The notes under the pieces: generated by a model
Database searches by the model: none
What the model was told of the DNA's origin: nothing
The model's input: the letters and a program-made list of their open reading frames with translations, nothing else
Assembly: GCA_017521065.1 (NCBI GenBank)
Contig: JAFXEA010000196.1
Coordinates: 1 to 21,087, forward strand
Length of the DNA: 21,087 nt
Direction: 5' to 3'
DNA from: Kiritimatiellia bacterium
GTDB lineage: Bacteria > Verrucomicrobiota > Kiritimatiellia > RFP12 > UBA1067
Shown here: positions 1 through 8,104 of the stretch, one piece after another
How positions within the stretch are numbered: the first letter of the stretch is position 1
How the letters are laid out: each line of letters begins with the position of its first letter
Position numbers and translations under genes: made by a program

Positions 1-1032
1 AAACTGTCCGGGGCGTTCTGGTCCGTACACATCATCTCTTTCAAGCTCCACTGTGCGGAATCCGATCTTCTCAGTATGGTTTGCCAGCACCTCGCCGTCA
101 TCTCCGGTAATCTCCACTGTCGCATCGTAAAGCGTAGCGTCGCCCATACCCCTTGGCCACCAAGGACTTATGTCCAGAACCTGAAAACGGGCGATGTTCT
201 GATACGTCTCCAAGCGGTTCACGAACTCCGCATACACCTTCCCTTCACGAGAAACCGTATATTTTATGTTTGCATTTCCTATATGCCGGAATGGTGACTG
301 CACACGACATGTCACCATCAGGTCGGAGCGTTTGCGCCGCACATCGAGCGACCTTACGATCCATGCGGTCTGATCTATGCGCACTGGATCCTGAACCTCC
401 ATGGACACATCTCGCCACAAGCCGCTGACAAATGCACGGGGGAAGATATCCCACCCACCCATATGTCCAGCCTTGCGGAACGGTTCAGCATCAGCAAGAG
501 AATCGCCCATCGAATATCCGAGTTCGCCGATGGTCATATACTGAGCCTCGCACATTACGCTTCGTATCAGTACCTGAACCTTGTTTTCTCCTTCCTTCAG
601 GGACTTGGTTACATCAAAGACGTGAGGAATGAACATGTTGGAAGTCTCCCCGATCTTCACCCCGTTGAGAAAAACGTCTGCCAACGTATCTATGCCCTCG
701 AACGTCAACATCGCACGTTGTCCGGCCTTCACATCCGGCTTGCTGAAAACCTTCGTGTAAAGCCACTGATATCCCTCATACGGACGCAACTTGAGGATGT
801 TCATCCCAAGTTCCGGAGGAGGCAGAACACCCGCGTTCACAAGATCAAGTTCGCAATTTCCAGGAACGGTCGCCTTTACAGTATTAATCGGCATGGAAAT
901 CGGCAGTTCACGCACGGGACCATCGTCAGGCTGGGGAAAATAGTCGAGCCTCCACTCCCCGTTGAGCGAGACGGACATCGATGCCTGCAATTCAAGTACA
1001 AGCATAGCAACAAACAAAAGAATCTTTTTCAT
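1..1032 (-). CDS. Glycoside hydrolase family 2 (beta-mannosidase-like), N-terminal part, cut by the window edge
   Basis: The frame is open from an ATG at 1032 to base 1, giving 344 codons without a stop, so the C-terminus lies outside the window. AAAGGAG at 1041-1047 sits 8 nt before the ATG. A signal peptide (MKKILLFVAMLVLELQA) is followed by the jelly-roll sugar-binding domain of GH2 enzymes. Recognisable pieces are SLNGEWRLDYF, YEGYQWLYTKVF, FEGIDTLADVFLNGVKIG, FDVTKSLKEGENKVQVLIRS and GGWDIFPRAFVSGLWRDV, and the immunoglobulin-like second domain begins after about residue 205. This pattern is closest to beta-mannosidase-type GH2 proteins. The catalytic TIM barrel with its two glutamates is not in the window, so substrate specificity cannot be read. 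It is the last visible gene of block C, 19 nt after the preceding stop. Other GH2 activities (galactosidase, glucuronidase) remain possible. Confidence 0.85.
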   Translation of the reverse strand, partial: MKKILLFVAMLVLELQASMSVSLNGEWRLDYFPQPDDGPVRELPISMPINTVKATVPGNCELDLVNAGVLPPPELGMNILKLRPYEGYQWLYTKVFSKPDVKAGQRAMLTFEGIDTLADVFLNGVKIGETSNMFIPHVFDVTKSLKEGENKVQVLIRSVMCEAQYMTIGELGYSMGDSLADAEPFRKAGHMGGWDIFPRAFVSGLWRDVSMEVQDPVRIDQTAWIVRSLDVRRKRSDLMVTCRVQSPFRHIGNANIKYTVSREGKVYAEFVNRLETYQNIARFQVLDISPWWPRGMGDATLYDATVEITGDDGEVLANHTEKIGFRTVELERDDVYGPERPGQF

Positions 1033-1051
1033 GATCAACACTCCTTTATGT

Positions 1052-3823
1052 TCATCGTTGAATGTTGCGCTTCACCCGCCAGGAATAGACGCCCTGAGTC
1101 GGAGCGGAAAGCAGTGTGCGTCCGGCTTTAACCTCGAACTCGCATGGCAAACGGCGTTTGTTTCCATCATACCCGTATGACTCTATGGATACGGCCTCAT
1201 AGGGCAGTTCTATCCGTCCCACCTTTGTAGGGATAATCTCCTCAATGCCATTGCCTTCATCCAGGCGGACCACTATGCCATCGGCACCAGTTCCATCTGG
1301 AAAGTGTGTGAACGTTCCACGTCCATTCACATATCTATAGCCGTCTCCATATGCCCAGTCTACACGATGTCCATCGATTTCGCCCATGAAGCTCTCGGCC
1401 TTGCCGTCTCCGCCTCTACCCCAGAAGCCGTTTGGCGGCAATGAGACCCTGCACCCGGCAATCTTCACTGACATATATTCGTTCGTCGATCCGTTCGCAA
1501 TCACAACTGTACCGTCATCGTATGTCACGGCCACTTGCGAACGTCTGTATGCACCATTTGCGACCGCTGCTGATGTCGGATGCAGAACGCCTGACGCATC
1601 CGCGTAACATATCGACTTTGCCTTTGCGCGGGTGTACCTTGCCGCGAGCGATTGAAGCAGGAAATACGATCTTGCGGAATTCGTCCAATTTATGATAAGG
1701 TAGCCCGGATGTCCGAACGCTGCCGTTGCCGCAATGAAGCGATCAACATCCTGATCCTTCGCTATTTCCCTGTATGGCCCATGCACATAGAACATATCAA
1801 GGTTGTGTCCCATGCCGAAATTGCACGAAAGCGGATGGATACGAAGAAGATCAAAGTCGACAAGCCACGGATTGCGTGGCAGATCGTACTCCTGATCCTG
1901 TGCATAGTTGCCGTCGGAAAGCCCGGCATACATCCAATGCATGCCGCCCTCGGAATACACCGGACCATCCCAAGCCTTGCGCTGCAGCATCAATATCTCG
2001 CCATAAGAATAAAAGGTCTGCGCAAACGTACCGGCACCAGGCACACGGGCGTCGTAGTCGGTATGGCTCCACGGCGTCACGCAGGTCTGGACATCGCAAT
2101 AGCCGCCATTGAAACCAAACTTCTCCTTGAGTTGCGGACACAGCTTTTCGCATATCCCCACCGCCCATACCGGCTTGGGCGAATAGCATCCGGCCCAGCT
2201 TCTCTGAAGACTGCCATCAGAATTGCGATTGGCGTTATCCGGCGACCAATATCGGCATGTTGGCTTGAGATCAGCGTAATTGTTGTACAGACCGTATCTA
2301 AACCCCAAGTCCTTCGTGAGATACCGTACGTATTCGCGATATCCTTCGTCGCCACCTTTGTCGACAGCCGCATACAGCGGCTGGTAGCATTCCCCTTCGC
2401 CATAGTGGAACACTTTATCCCTGTGATCCGTCCAGAACAACCCCGGAGTGCTGGCAAAAATCTTCTTCATTCCGCGCCGTTTCAGCCCCCACCAATGATC
2501 CCGGCAGACTACCGGGCGATTGTCCCACAAAGCGAGCCAAAGGTGCGTACCTGTCACACTCTTCCACGGCGACGGCGGATTCGGTATTGTCGGCAGCACT
2601 GAACCGAAGTCCTCCGAAACGGTCCAGATGAAACGCTCAAAGCAGCCGTTCCGACGACCATCGGTCTTCGGCAGATACCGGACACCTCCGTTCGCCGCCG
2701 CAAGCCCTGGCGCAGAGCGTCCCGCAAAAAGCATCGATGCGTTGGACTGCGTCCAGTCTGGCGTAGCGGACACGAAGAGCGTCTTGCCGCCGGATTTAAC
2801 CGATACGACACTGGGGCGATTTTTCCATCCACGTTCACGATAATTCCAGAACGGAACCGGAACCGCCTCTGCCTCTGATGATGCCACAGCACCGAAGCGC
2901 ACATCCTCGACCCCTGGATCTTTTCGAACGATATCGCACACGAGAGAATCACCCTCCCGGAAGAACTTGATCTGCGCATCACGCGCCGTCACCGGGAAAA
3001 TGCCGCCACCCTTCGCAAGGGAAATCCATTCGCCGCCCTTCCAACGAAAAGCGAGAGAATCCCAATCGGCAGTGTTTTCCGGAATCCTGTATTCAATTGA
3101 TGGATTTTGAGGCTTCGCATGCGGCAGGACGGTGCGGTACGTATTGGGGAAAGGCAGCCTGCCTTCACCAATATTATGGCCTTGCGGAGCATCAGCAAAC
3201 AGCTGCACGCCACGTTTTGCGCGAGGCTCGAACGAAAGAGGTTTTAGTTCCTCGCGGTATATGCAGAGCGAGTCGAGATATATGAATCGATCTTCCGTGT
3301 TGCGGCCGTTCCGGATCATAAGCCCTATCAACTTAGAGGGCGGAGTAAGCTGCGACTTCAGCCACGGAGTGAAGCGGAGATAGTGCTTCGACCAACGTGC
3401 GGAGAGAATGTGCGCAAGTTCGTATGTGACAGGTTTCCCCTTGCCATTCTCAAATATTCCATGCAGCGTTATGGAAGGAGATCCTTTCGGCTTGCCGTAG
3501 AAGTTGTTCCCCCATATCCAGACCGTCAATGTATCAGCATCCGCTGGAACATCAACAGGCTTCGGGAAGAAGAATTTCGCCGTCGGATGCTCTTCACCAT
3601 CGGTTCCGCGATATGTAATCTTGCAGGCGCCATCTCCAAAAAGGATGCGATCTGTGGCATATTCGGCCTTGACTACGGAATGAAAAGTCTCAACCTTCCA
3701 TTTCGCCACATCCCTGAATGAAATCACAGGCTGATGATCATCGGACGTACGATTTGCACGGACAATTTCAGCAGGCCGTTGCGCGAACACCGCTGTACAG
3801 AACATCAATATCAATGGAAGCAT
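1052..3823 (-). CDS. Large secreted glycosidase-like protein (TIM-barrel type), 923 aa, family not assigned
   Basis: A hydrophobic N-terminus (MLPLILMFCTAVFA, cleavage before QRPAE) indicates export, although the n-region lacks a basic residue. Residues about 40-190 look like a beta-sandwich carbohydrate-binding module (WIWGNNFYGKP, then RFIYLDSLCIYRE). Residues about 200-420 form a second beta-rich domain, and 430-760 look like a catalytic barrel rich in Trp and Tyr. Within the barrel, GGYCDVQT (Asp577) and PVYSEGG (Glu625) are plausible nucleophile and acid/base positions, an arrangement reminiscent of GH101/GH129-type or DUF5696-type proteins. That comparison rests on pattern only and is not a firm family call. 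The C-terminal 150 residues are another beta domain. The ribosome site is weak (AGGG about 6 nt before the ATG). An in-frame TAA of the preceding gene 18 nt upstream limits how far the start can move. Neighbouring GalNAc-directed enzymes suggest glycan degradation. Confidence 0.8.
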   Translation of the reverse strand: MLPLILMFCTAVFAQRPAEIVRANRTSDDHQPVISFRDVAKWKVETFHSVVKAEYATDRILFGDGACKITYRGTDGEEHPTAKFFFPKPVDVPADADTLTVWIWGNNFYGKPKGSPSITLHGIFENGKGKPVTYELAHILSARWSKHYLRFTPWLKSQLTPPSKLIGLMIRNGRNTEDRFIYLDSLCIYREELKPLSFEPRAKRGVQLFADAPQGHNIGEGRLPFPNTYRTVLPHAKPQNPSIEYRIPENTADWDSLAFRWKGGEWISLAKGGGIFPVTARDAQIKFFREGDSLVCDIVRKDPGVEDVRFGAVASSEAEAVPVPFWNYRERGWKNRPSVVSVKSGGKTLFVSATPDWTQSNASMLFAGRSAPGLAAANGGVRYLPKTDGRRNGCFERFIWTVSEDFGSVLPTIPNPPSPWKSVTGTHLWLALWDNRPVVCRDHWWGLKRRGMKKIFASTPGLFWTDHRDKVFHYGEGECYQPLYAAVDKGGDEGYREYVRYLTKDLGFRYGLYNNYADLKPTCRYWSPDNANRNSDGSLQRSWAGCYSPKPVWAVGICEKLCPQLKEKFGFNGGYCDVQTCVTPWSHTDYDARVPGAGTFAQTFYSYGEILMLQRKAWDGPVYSEGGMHWMYAGLSDGNYAQDQEYDLPRNPWLVDFDLLRIHPLSCNFGMGHNLDMFYVHGPYREIAKDQDVDRFIAATAAFGHPGYLIINWTNSARSYFLLQSLAARYTRAKAKSICYADASGVLHPTSAAVANGAYRRSQVAVTYDDGTVVIANGSTNEYMSVKIAGCRVSLPPNGFWGRGGDGKAESFMGEIDGHRVDWAYGDGYRYVNGRGTFTHFPDGTGADGIVVRLDEGNGIEEIIPTKVGRIELPYEAVSIESYGYDGNKRRLPCEFEVKAGRTLLSAPTQGVYSWRVKRNIQR

Positions 3824-3841
3824 AAATATCCCTATAATACT

Positions 3842-5125
3842 TTACCGGGCGAAATAAGGAAGGCACTTAAGGCGAAAGCCTACCTGTTTTTCGTCCCAAA
3901 AAGGCCATCCCACACGAGATGCACTACGGCAGGCAGGTGCGTAATTCGCATACGATCCGCCTCTTAGAACTCGTTTTGAATGCGATGACGATACCGGACC
4001 TTTAGGTGCAACGATATGTGAAGCATCCGAATAAGTAGTTCCGGTTTCATACCAATCCAAGCAATGTTCAAGCACGTTGCCGTGCATATCATAGAGGCCG
4101 AATGCATTCGGTCTCTTCAATCCTACAGGATGCGTGGCACCATCTGAATTTCCCGTCCACCATGCCACTTCTGACAACGCTGGACACGCTTCTGGCCCAT
4201 TTTTTCCCCACACATTTGAATAATCAAGATTTTTTCCGCTGTTCAGCGAAGTATCCGTACCGGCTCTGCAAGCGAACTCCCATTCGGCCTCCGTGGGGAG
4301 ATCGAAAGTATTGATGCCCGATCGTTTACGCAGTATGCCAACAACACTTTCCGACGCAACGGCATCGCCAGTAGAGGGCCAATTGAACCCATCCCCCGTC
4401 GAACCACGTATGACATTATATGTGATCTTCTCCACAGGACGAATATCAGAATCGTCGGCTTCCGAGAACTGGCTGCTCCATGAGCCGTAAATTCTACCGA
4501 ACTGCTTCTGAGTCATCTCATAGATTGCCATATAGAAGTCGTTGGTGAGCGTAATGTCATGCGGAACTTCTGCATCCACATGGCCGAAATCACTGTTACG
4601 GCTGCCCTTCTCACCATTCAGAGAACTCGCATGGAAACGGCGGTTGCAGGCCGGAATCTTCCGCATGACAAGCAGGTCCGTCTTGTAACGCCTGTGCTGG
4701 ATTCCGTCAGGTATGTCATTCGTCGAAGCATAGAAGAAGAACGTGTTGGTTGCGCACAGGTCCACAACAAGGTACGGTGGCGGATCATTGACATCCCAAG
4801 GCGTCAGCCTTACGCCAAACTCGGCGTCCGGACCCAATGCGGCCTGAAAATCGTTGTCCGGATTCCAGACAAACGAACAAGCTCCTTCACGATTCGTCAC
4901 TATGATGTTGACGTCACCGGAAAGAGTTGTATACAGATGCCCGGGAAGCGCTACGCCGTTTGTGGTGAACTCCGCCGTAACTACGGCAGGGCCATCCGTC
5001 AGGCTATACTCCACCGTGACGCGGCGTGTAGCCGGATCCTGCGACAGGGACACATCGGATATCTGAGGCTGTGCGAACGTCGACCCTACAACGAGCATTA
5101 CGGATACAGACAGAATATTCTTCAT
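3842..5125 (-). CDS. Secreted FGE/SUMF1-domain protein, paralogue 1 of 3 (427 aa)
   Basis: A signal peptide (MKNILSVSVMLVVGSTFA) is followed by an unassigned beta-rich module (about 22-150) shared with the next two genes, then a formylglycine-generating-enzyme (SUMF1, PF03781-type) domain from about 150 to 420. Domain landmarks are DLPTEAEWEFACRAG (275-289), NAFGLYDMHGNVLEHCLDWY (340-359), RVLRGGSY (385-392) and a final VGFRLKC. True FGE has SYLCHxSYC with two copper-binding cysteines. Here the first is Asn394 and only Cys399 remains, so sulfatase-activating chemistry is unlikely. AGGAG at 5132-5136 lies 6 nt before the ATG. The gene follows its paralogue after 14 nt, consistent with tandem duplication in one operon. 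The FGE fold is related to the C-type lectin fold, so a binding or structural extracellular role is an alternative to catalysis. Confidence 0.88.
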   Translation of the reverse strand: MKNILSVSVMLVVGSTFAQPQISDVSLSQDPATRRVTVEYSLTDGPAVVTAEFTTNGVALPGHLYTTLSGDVNIIVTNREGACSFVWNPDNDFQAALGPDAEFGVRLTPWDVNDPPPYLVVDLCATNTFFFYASTNDIPDGIQHRRYKTDLLVMRKIPACNRRFHASSLNGEKGSRNSDFGHVDAEVPHDITLTNDFYMAIYEMTQKQFGRIYGSWSSQFSEADDSDIRPVEKITYNVIRGSTGDGFNWPSTGDAVASESVVGILRKRSGINTFDLPTEAEWEFACRAGTDTSLNSGKNLDYSNVWGKNGPEACPALSEVAWWTGNSDGATHPVGLKRPNAFGLYDMHGNVLEHCLDWYETGTTYSDASHIVAPKGPVSSSHSKRVLRGGSYANYAPACRSASRVGWPFWDEKQVGFRLKCLPYFAR

Positions 5126-5139
5126 GGTGGACTCCTATC

Positions 5140-6435
5140 TCACTTTGCAATTGCCGGACAGCAGAACCTGAAACCATATACATCGTCCCAGGCATTTTCA
5201 TCAGAGGCCTGAGTACGGGCAGCCGAACGGGACTCCGTAGGAGCCGTTCCGTAGGAACCGCCTCTACATACACGTCTGTTCAAAGCGTTCGCACTCGCTC
5301 CCGGAGGATCCGTTACCGACGAGCCATCGGAATGTTCGGTTCCCTCGCTGTACCAGTCTAAACACCATTCGTACACATTGCCGAGCATATCATAGAGTCC
5401 GTATGCGTTAGGCTGCTTGAGCCCGACCTCGAAAGTCTGCATCTGTCCATCACGCACGCTGTTCGCCACTTTGCCGCCATACCAGGCAATGTCATCAAGG
5501 GTGGGCGCGATGCCGTCATTAATGGTCGTACGCAACTGTTCTTTACCGTTATAGAGCCCTGCACCCTCTCCTGCTCGACAAGCATACTCCCACTGCGCAT
5601 CGGTCGGAAGGTCGATGGTGTCCAGCAACGCCTTACGGCGGATGTTGTATATGGTGCTCCCTGATGCCACGTTCGTACCGGTGGTGGGCCAATCAATATT
5701 ATTGCTGCGGCTGCCGCGCACAATAGAATACGGCACTTTGCCGACAGGCCGGAAGTCATAATCCTCATAATCCTTGAAAGTTGCGGTTCCGGTATAGCCC
5801 GTAATCAATTCATACTGCTTGCGTGTGCACGGATATATTCCCATATAGTAATCGGATGTGAGCGTAACCCAGTGCGGGATCTCGCGCTCAGCAATACGGG
5901 ACGGCTCATTGTACGGCGATCCCATACGCCATCTGACATTGGCTGCCGGAATCTTCCGCATCACAATCTTATCAGTCTTGTAGAGACGGTTAGAGTTCAG
6001 TCCCCATCCCGGAATGGCATTTGTCGACACATACCAGACAGGCGGCGTTACCCCATCCACGGAAAGCACCATGTATGGCGGCGGATTGTTCGTGGCCCAT
6101 GCAGTAACCACTGCCTTTATGCTGCCGTCATCCAATCTACGGTCTGGCCAATCATTTCGCGCCGCCCATTTAATGGTCCTGACACCAGGCTTCACAACAC
6201 ATCCCACATCGCCGGAAAGCGATCTGAAATTCTCCGTTCCGATGGATACACCATTGGTCTGTATGTCAACGGTGATAACTGCCGGATCTCCGTCAAGGAC
6301 ATAATCGATCATCACATAAGACGAATATTTCCTCTGCGTAAACGTCACGCTCGACTCGCGCACGATCGGCGCGGCGACAAGCGCCAATGCACATATCACA
6401 TGAAAGACGGCCACTGTCAGTTTTGCGTTTGTCAT
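5140..6435 (-). CDS. Secreted FGE/SUMF1-domain protein, paralogue 2 of 3 (431 aa)
   Basis: The start is placed at the ATG at 6435 because AAAGGAG (6442-6448) lies 6 nt upstream and a signal peptide begins there (MTNAKLTVAVFHVICALALVAA). A longer frame from 6498 would overlap the preceding gene by 43 nt. Residues about 27-155 are the unassigned N-terminal module, with DGDPAVITVDIQTNG, SLSGDV, NNPPPYMV and YKTDKIVMRKIPA. The FGE-like domain follows (about 156-428) with IDLPTDAQWEYACRAG, NAYGLYDMLGNVYEWCLDWY and VCRGGSYGTAPTESRSAAR. Both copper-binding cysteine positions are replaced (Thr and Ser), so it should not act as a formylglycine-generating enzyme. It is separated by 14 nt from paralogue 1 and by 20 nt from paralogue 3. 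Function is unknown; secretion and co-transcription with glycosidases point to an extracellular glycan-related role. Confidence 0.88.
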   Translation of the reverse strand: MTNAKLTVAVFHVICALALVAAPIVRESSVTFTQRKYSSYVMIDYVLDGDPAVITVDIQTNGVSIGTENFRSLSGDVGCVVKPGVRTIKWAARNDWPDRRLDDGSIKAVVTAWATNNPPPYMVLSVDGVTPPVWYVSTNAIPGWGLNSNRLYKTDKIVMRKIPAANVRWRMGSPYNEPSRIAEREIPHWVTLTSDYYMGIYPCTRKQYELITGYTGTATFKDYEDYDFRPVGKVPYSIVRGSRSNNIDWPTTGTNVASGSTIYNIRRKALLDTIDLPTDAQWEYACRAGEGAGLYNGKEQLRTTINDGIAPTLDDIAWYGGKVANSVRDGQMQTFEVGLKQPNAYGLYDMLGNVYEWCLDWYSEGTEHSDGSSVTDPPGASANALNRRVCRGGSYGTAPTESRSAARTQASDENAWDDVYGFRFCCPAIAK

Positions 6436-6455
6436 CTCATTCTCCTTTACAGGCG

Positions 6456-7682
6456 TCATTTGGCGATAGCCACACACTTCAAACGGAATCCGGCCCACTC
6501 AATATAGCCCTCAGGATTGCCGGAATCCCTATACGCCGAACGCGCCACCGTATTTCCAGTAATGTAGTAGCCACCTCGATAGCAACGTTTCGTTGGTGCT
6601 GCAGCATCATCCGACTGCGGACCGGGAGGATCGATCTGGTCCGAATTCTCTGCGTACGGAGTATCAAGATACCAGTCGAGACACCATTCTGTCACATTGC
6701 CGTGGCAGTCGTAGAGGTTCCAGTTGTTGCAAGGTTTGGTACCTACAATCTGGGGACCGGATCCGGTCACTACAATTCCATCTGGAGCAGGATCCCATGT
6801 GGCGGCCAAATCCTTTCCGTTGTTGAAGTCGGTAGGCGTACCTGCTCGGCAGGCATATTCCCACTGCGACTCAGTCGGAAAATCCATCGTATCAATCCCA
6901 GTAAACTTCCTGATCGTATCGATCGTGCATCCTGGCTTCACGGAATTTCCCGTTATCGGCCAGTCGATGCCGTCCGAAACTTTTCCGCGAAGAGTTGAGT
7001 AGTAGGTTTTCGCCTGGGCAATATGGTAGGTGGCGGCATCATTGATGTCTGCAACCTCACCCCTCCCAAAACGCACATACTGCGCGTGCGTCGTCGGGAA
7101 TATTGCCATGTAATAGTCATTAGTGAATGTGACATAATGAATTGTTTCACGACTGCGCCAGTTGCTATTATTGTTTGCGACGATTTTCCCCGCCCCCATG
7201 CGCCATCTAACGCCCTTTGCGGGAATTTTCCGCATGACAAGCCTATCCGTCTTGTACAGCGCATTTGTCAGATCATAAGGAAGAGCGTCCGCACTCGCAT
7301 AGTAGGTGATGTTGCTGGGATAGAGAAGATCCACAACCATGAAATCCGGCGGATTGTCAATAGGCCATGCGGTCACACGCGCCGTTACATTCGCATCGAA
7401 CTTATATCCCGTAAAGGAATGATCCGGTCTCCAGAACGCCTTACGCTCGCCTGCCGATACCTTGCGGTTAACATCGCCTGCCATCGTAGAAAGAAGTCTC
7501 GCTTCCACCGGAGCACCGTTAGTGAAAATATCAATCGTCACAACAGCCTCGGCAGTGAGCGTATATGACACCGTAATGTTGCGGGAAACAGTATCCTGGG
7601 CAAGAACAACATTCTGTACCCCTCCTGCTGCAGACAATGCCGCTGTGACGGCCAATCCCGCCAACGCAAATGCTTTGAACAT
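6456..7682 (-). CDS. Secreted FGE/SUMF1-domain protein, paralogue 3 of 3 (408 aa)
   Basis: The ATG at 7682 is preferred: AAAGGAG (7691-7697) lies 8 nt upstream and the signal peptide MFKAFALAGLAVTAALSAAG starts there. An ATG six codons earlier (7700) would place that ribosome site inside the coding region. The N-terminal module spans about 22-148 (TLTAEAVVTIDIFTNG, AGDV, DNPPDFMVVDL, YKTDRLVMRKIPAKGVRW). The FGE-like domain covers about 150-405 with MDFPTESQWEYACRAG, NWNLYDCHGNVTEWCLDWY and CYRGGYYITGNTVARSAYR. It is the most divergent copy: RGGS has become RGGY, both copper-cysteine positions are lost, and the loop between the EWEYACRAG-type and GLYD-type motifs is shorter than in the other two. 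It is the first gene of the FGE-like triplet in transcription order, 49 nt downstream of the small secreted protein. Confidence 0.87.
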   Translation of the reverse strand: MFKAFALAGLAVTAALSAAGGVQNVVLAQDTVSRNITVSYTLTAEAVVTIDIFTNGAPVEARLLSTMAGDVNRKVSAGERKAFWRPDHSFTGYKFDANVTARVTAWPIDNPPDFMVVDLLYPSNITYYASADALPYDLTNALYKTDRLVMRKIPAKGVRWRMGAGKIVANNNSNWRSRETIHYVTFTNDYYMAIFPTTHAQYVRFGRGEVADINDAATYHIAQAKTYYSTLRGKVSDGIDWPITGNSVKPGCTIDTIRKFTGIDTMDFPTESQWEYACRAGTPTDFNNGKDLAATWDPAPDGIVVTGSGPQIVGTKPCNNWNLYDCHGNVTEWCLDWYLDTPYAENSDQIDPPGPQSDDAAAPTKRCYRGGYYITGNTVARSAYRDSGNPEGYIEWAGFRLKCVAIAK

Positions 7683-7731
7683 GCAAGATTCTCCTTTCAT
7701 GACATTTTCCTGATTTCAGAAATAGACCGTC

Positions 7732-8070
7732 TCAGCGGAAGAGGATTATCGTACCCGGAGTGCCCGTATAGAGATTGCCGCCCGGGGACTCCTCGTCGGT
7801 ACACCAACGGGAATCGAAGGAACCCAACGTCACACCGGCAGATGCAGGCCGTGACACGCGCGAGTCAATTCCGACCGAAGGCGAATCTGCCACATCGATG
7901 GCAACACCGGAATGGCCGGTGGTATTCCAGAAATCACTTACCCCCTCCGGCGGACGCAATGCGGCCATATCGTCATAGGTGGAGGGGGCTGCAAAAATGC
8001 CCGACACAACAGATGCGGACAGAACGAAAACAAGATTTCCAGAGACAAAACACAACTTCTTCAAATGCAT
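7732..8070 (-). CDS. Small secreted protein of unknown function (112 aa)
   Basis: The ATG at 8070 is preferred because AAAGGAG (8079-8085) lies 8 nt upstream; an ATG-ATG pair at 8086-8091 would put that site inside the gene. A signal peptide (MHLKKLCFVSGNLVFVLSASVVSGIFAA) leaves about 84 mature residues rich in Ser, Gly, Asp and Pro, with one Cys and no recognised domain. The last residues, TPGTIILFR, resemble the end of the 925-residue beta-helix protein in this window (RPGTVVVFR), hinting at a shared C-terminal strand or tail. It could be an intact small surface protein or the shrunken remnant of a larger one. It lies between the interrupted phosphatase-family gene (34 nt upstream) and the FGE-like triplet. 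Coding status rests on the signal peptide, ribosome site and operon spacing, because no family was recognised. Confidence 0.6.
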   Translation of the reverse strand: MHLKKLCFVSGNLVFVLSASVVSGIFAAPSTYDDMAALRPPEGVSDFWNTTGHSGVAIDVADSPSVGIDSRVSRPASAGVTLGSFDSRWCTDEESPGGNLYTGTPGTIILFR

Positions 8071-8104
8071 GACAATATCTCCTTTCATCAATATGGATGT
8101 TTCG

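Noticed and set aside
1652..2602. Plus-strand open frame (316 codons) opposite the 923-residue glycosidase-like gene
   Set aside because: Antisense to a coherent secreted protein; composition is that of a shadow frame.
3842..7682. Annotation as sulfatase-activating formylglycine-generating enzymes
   Set aside because: One or both copper-binding cysteines are replaced in every copy and no sulfatase gene is visible in the window.
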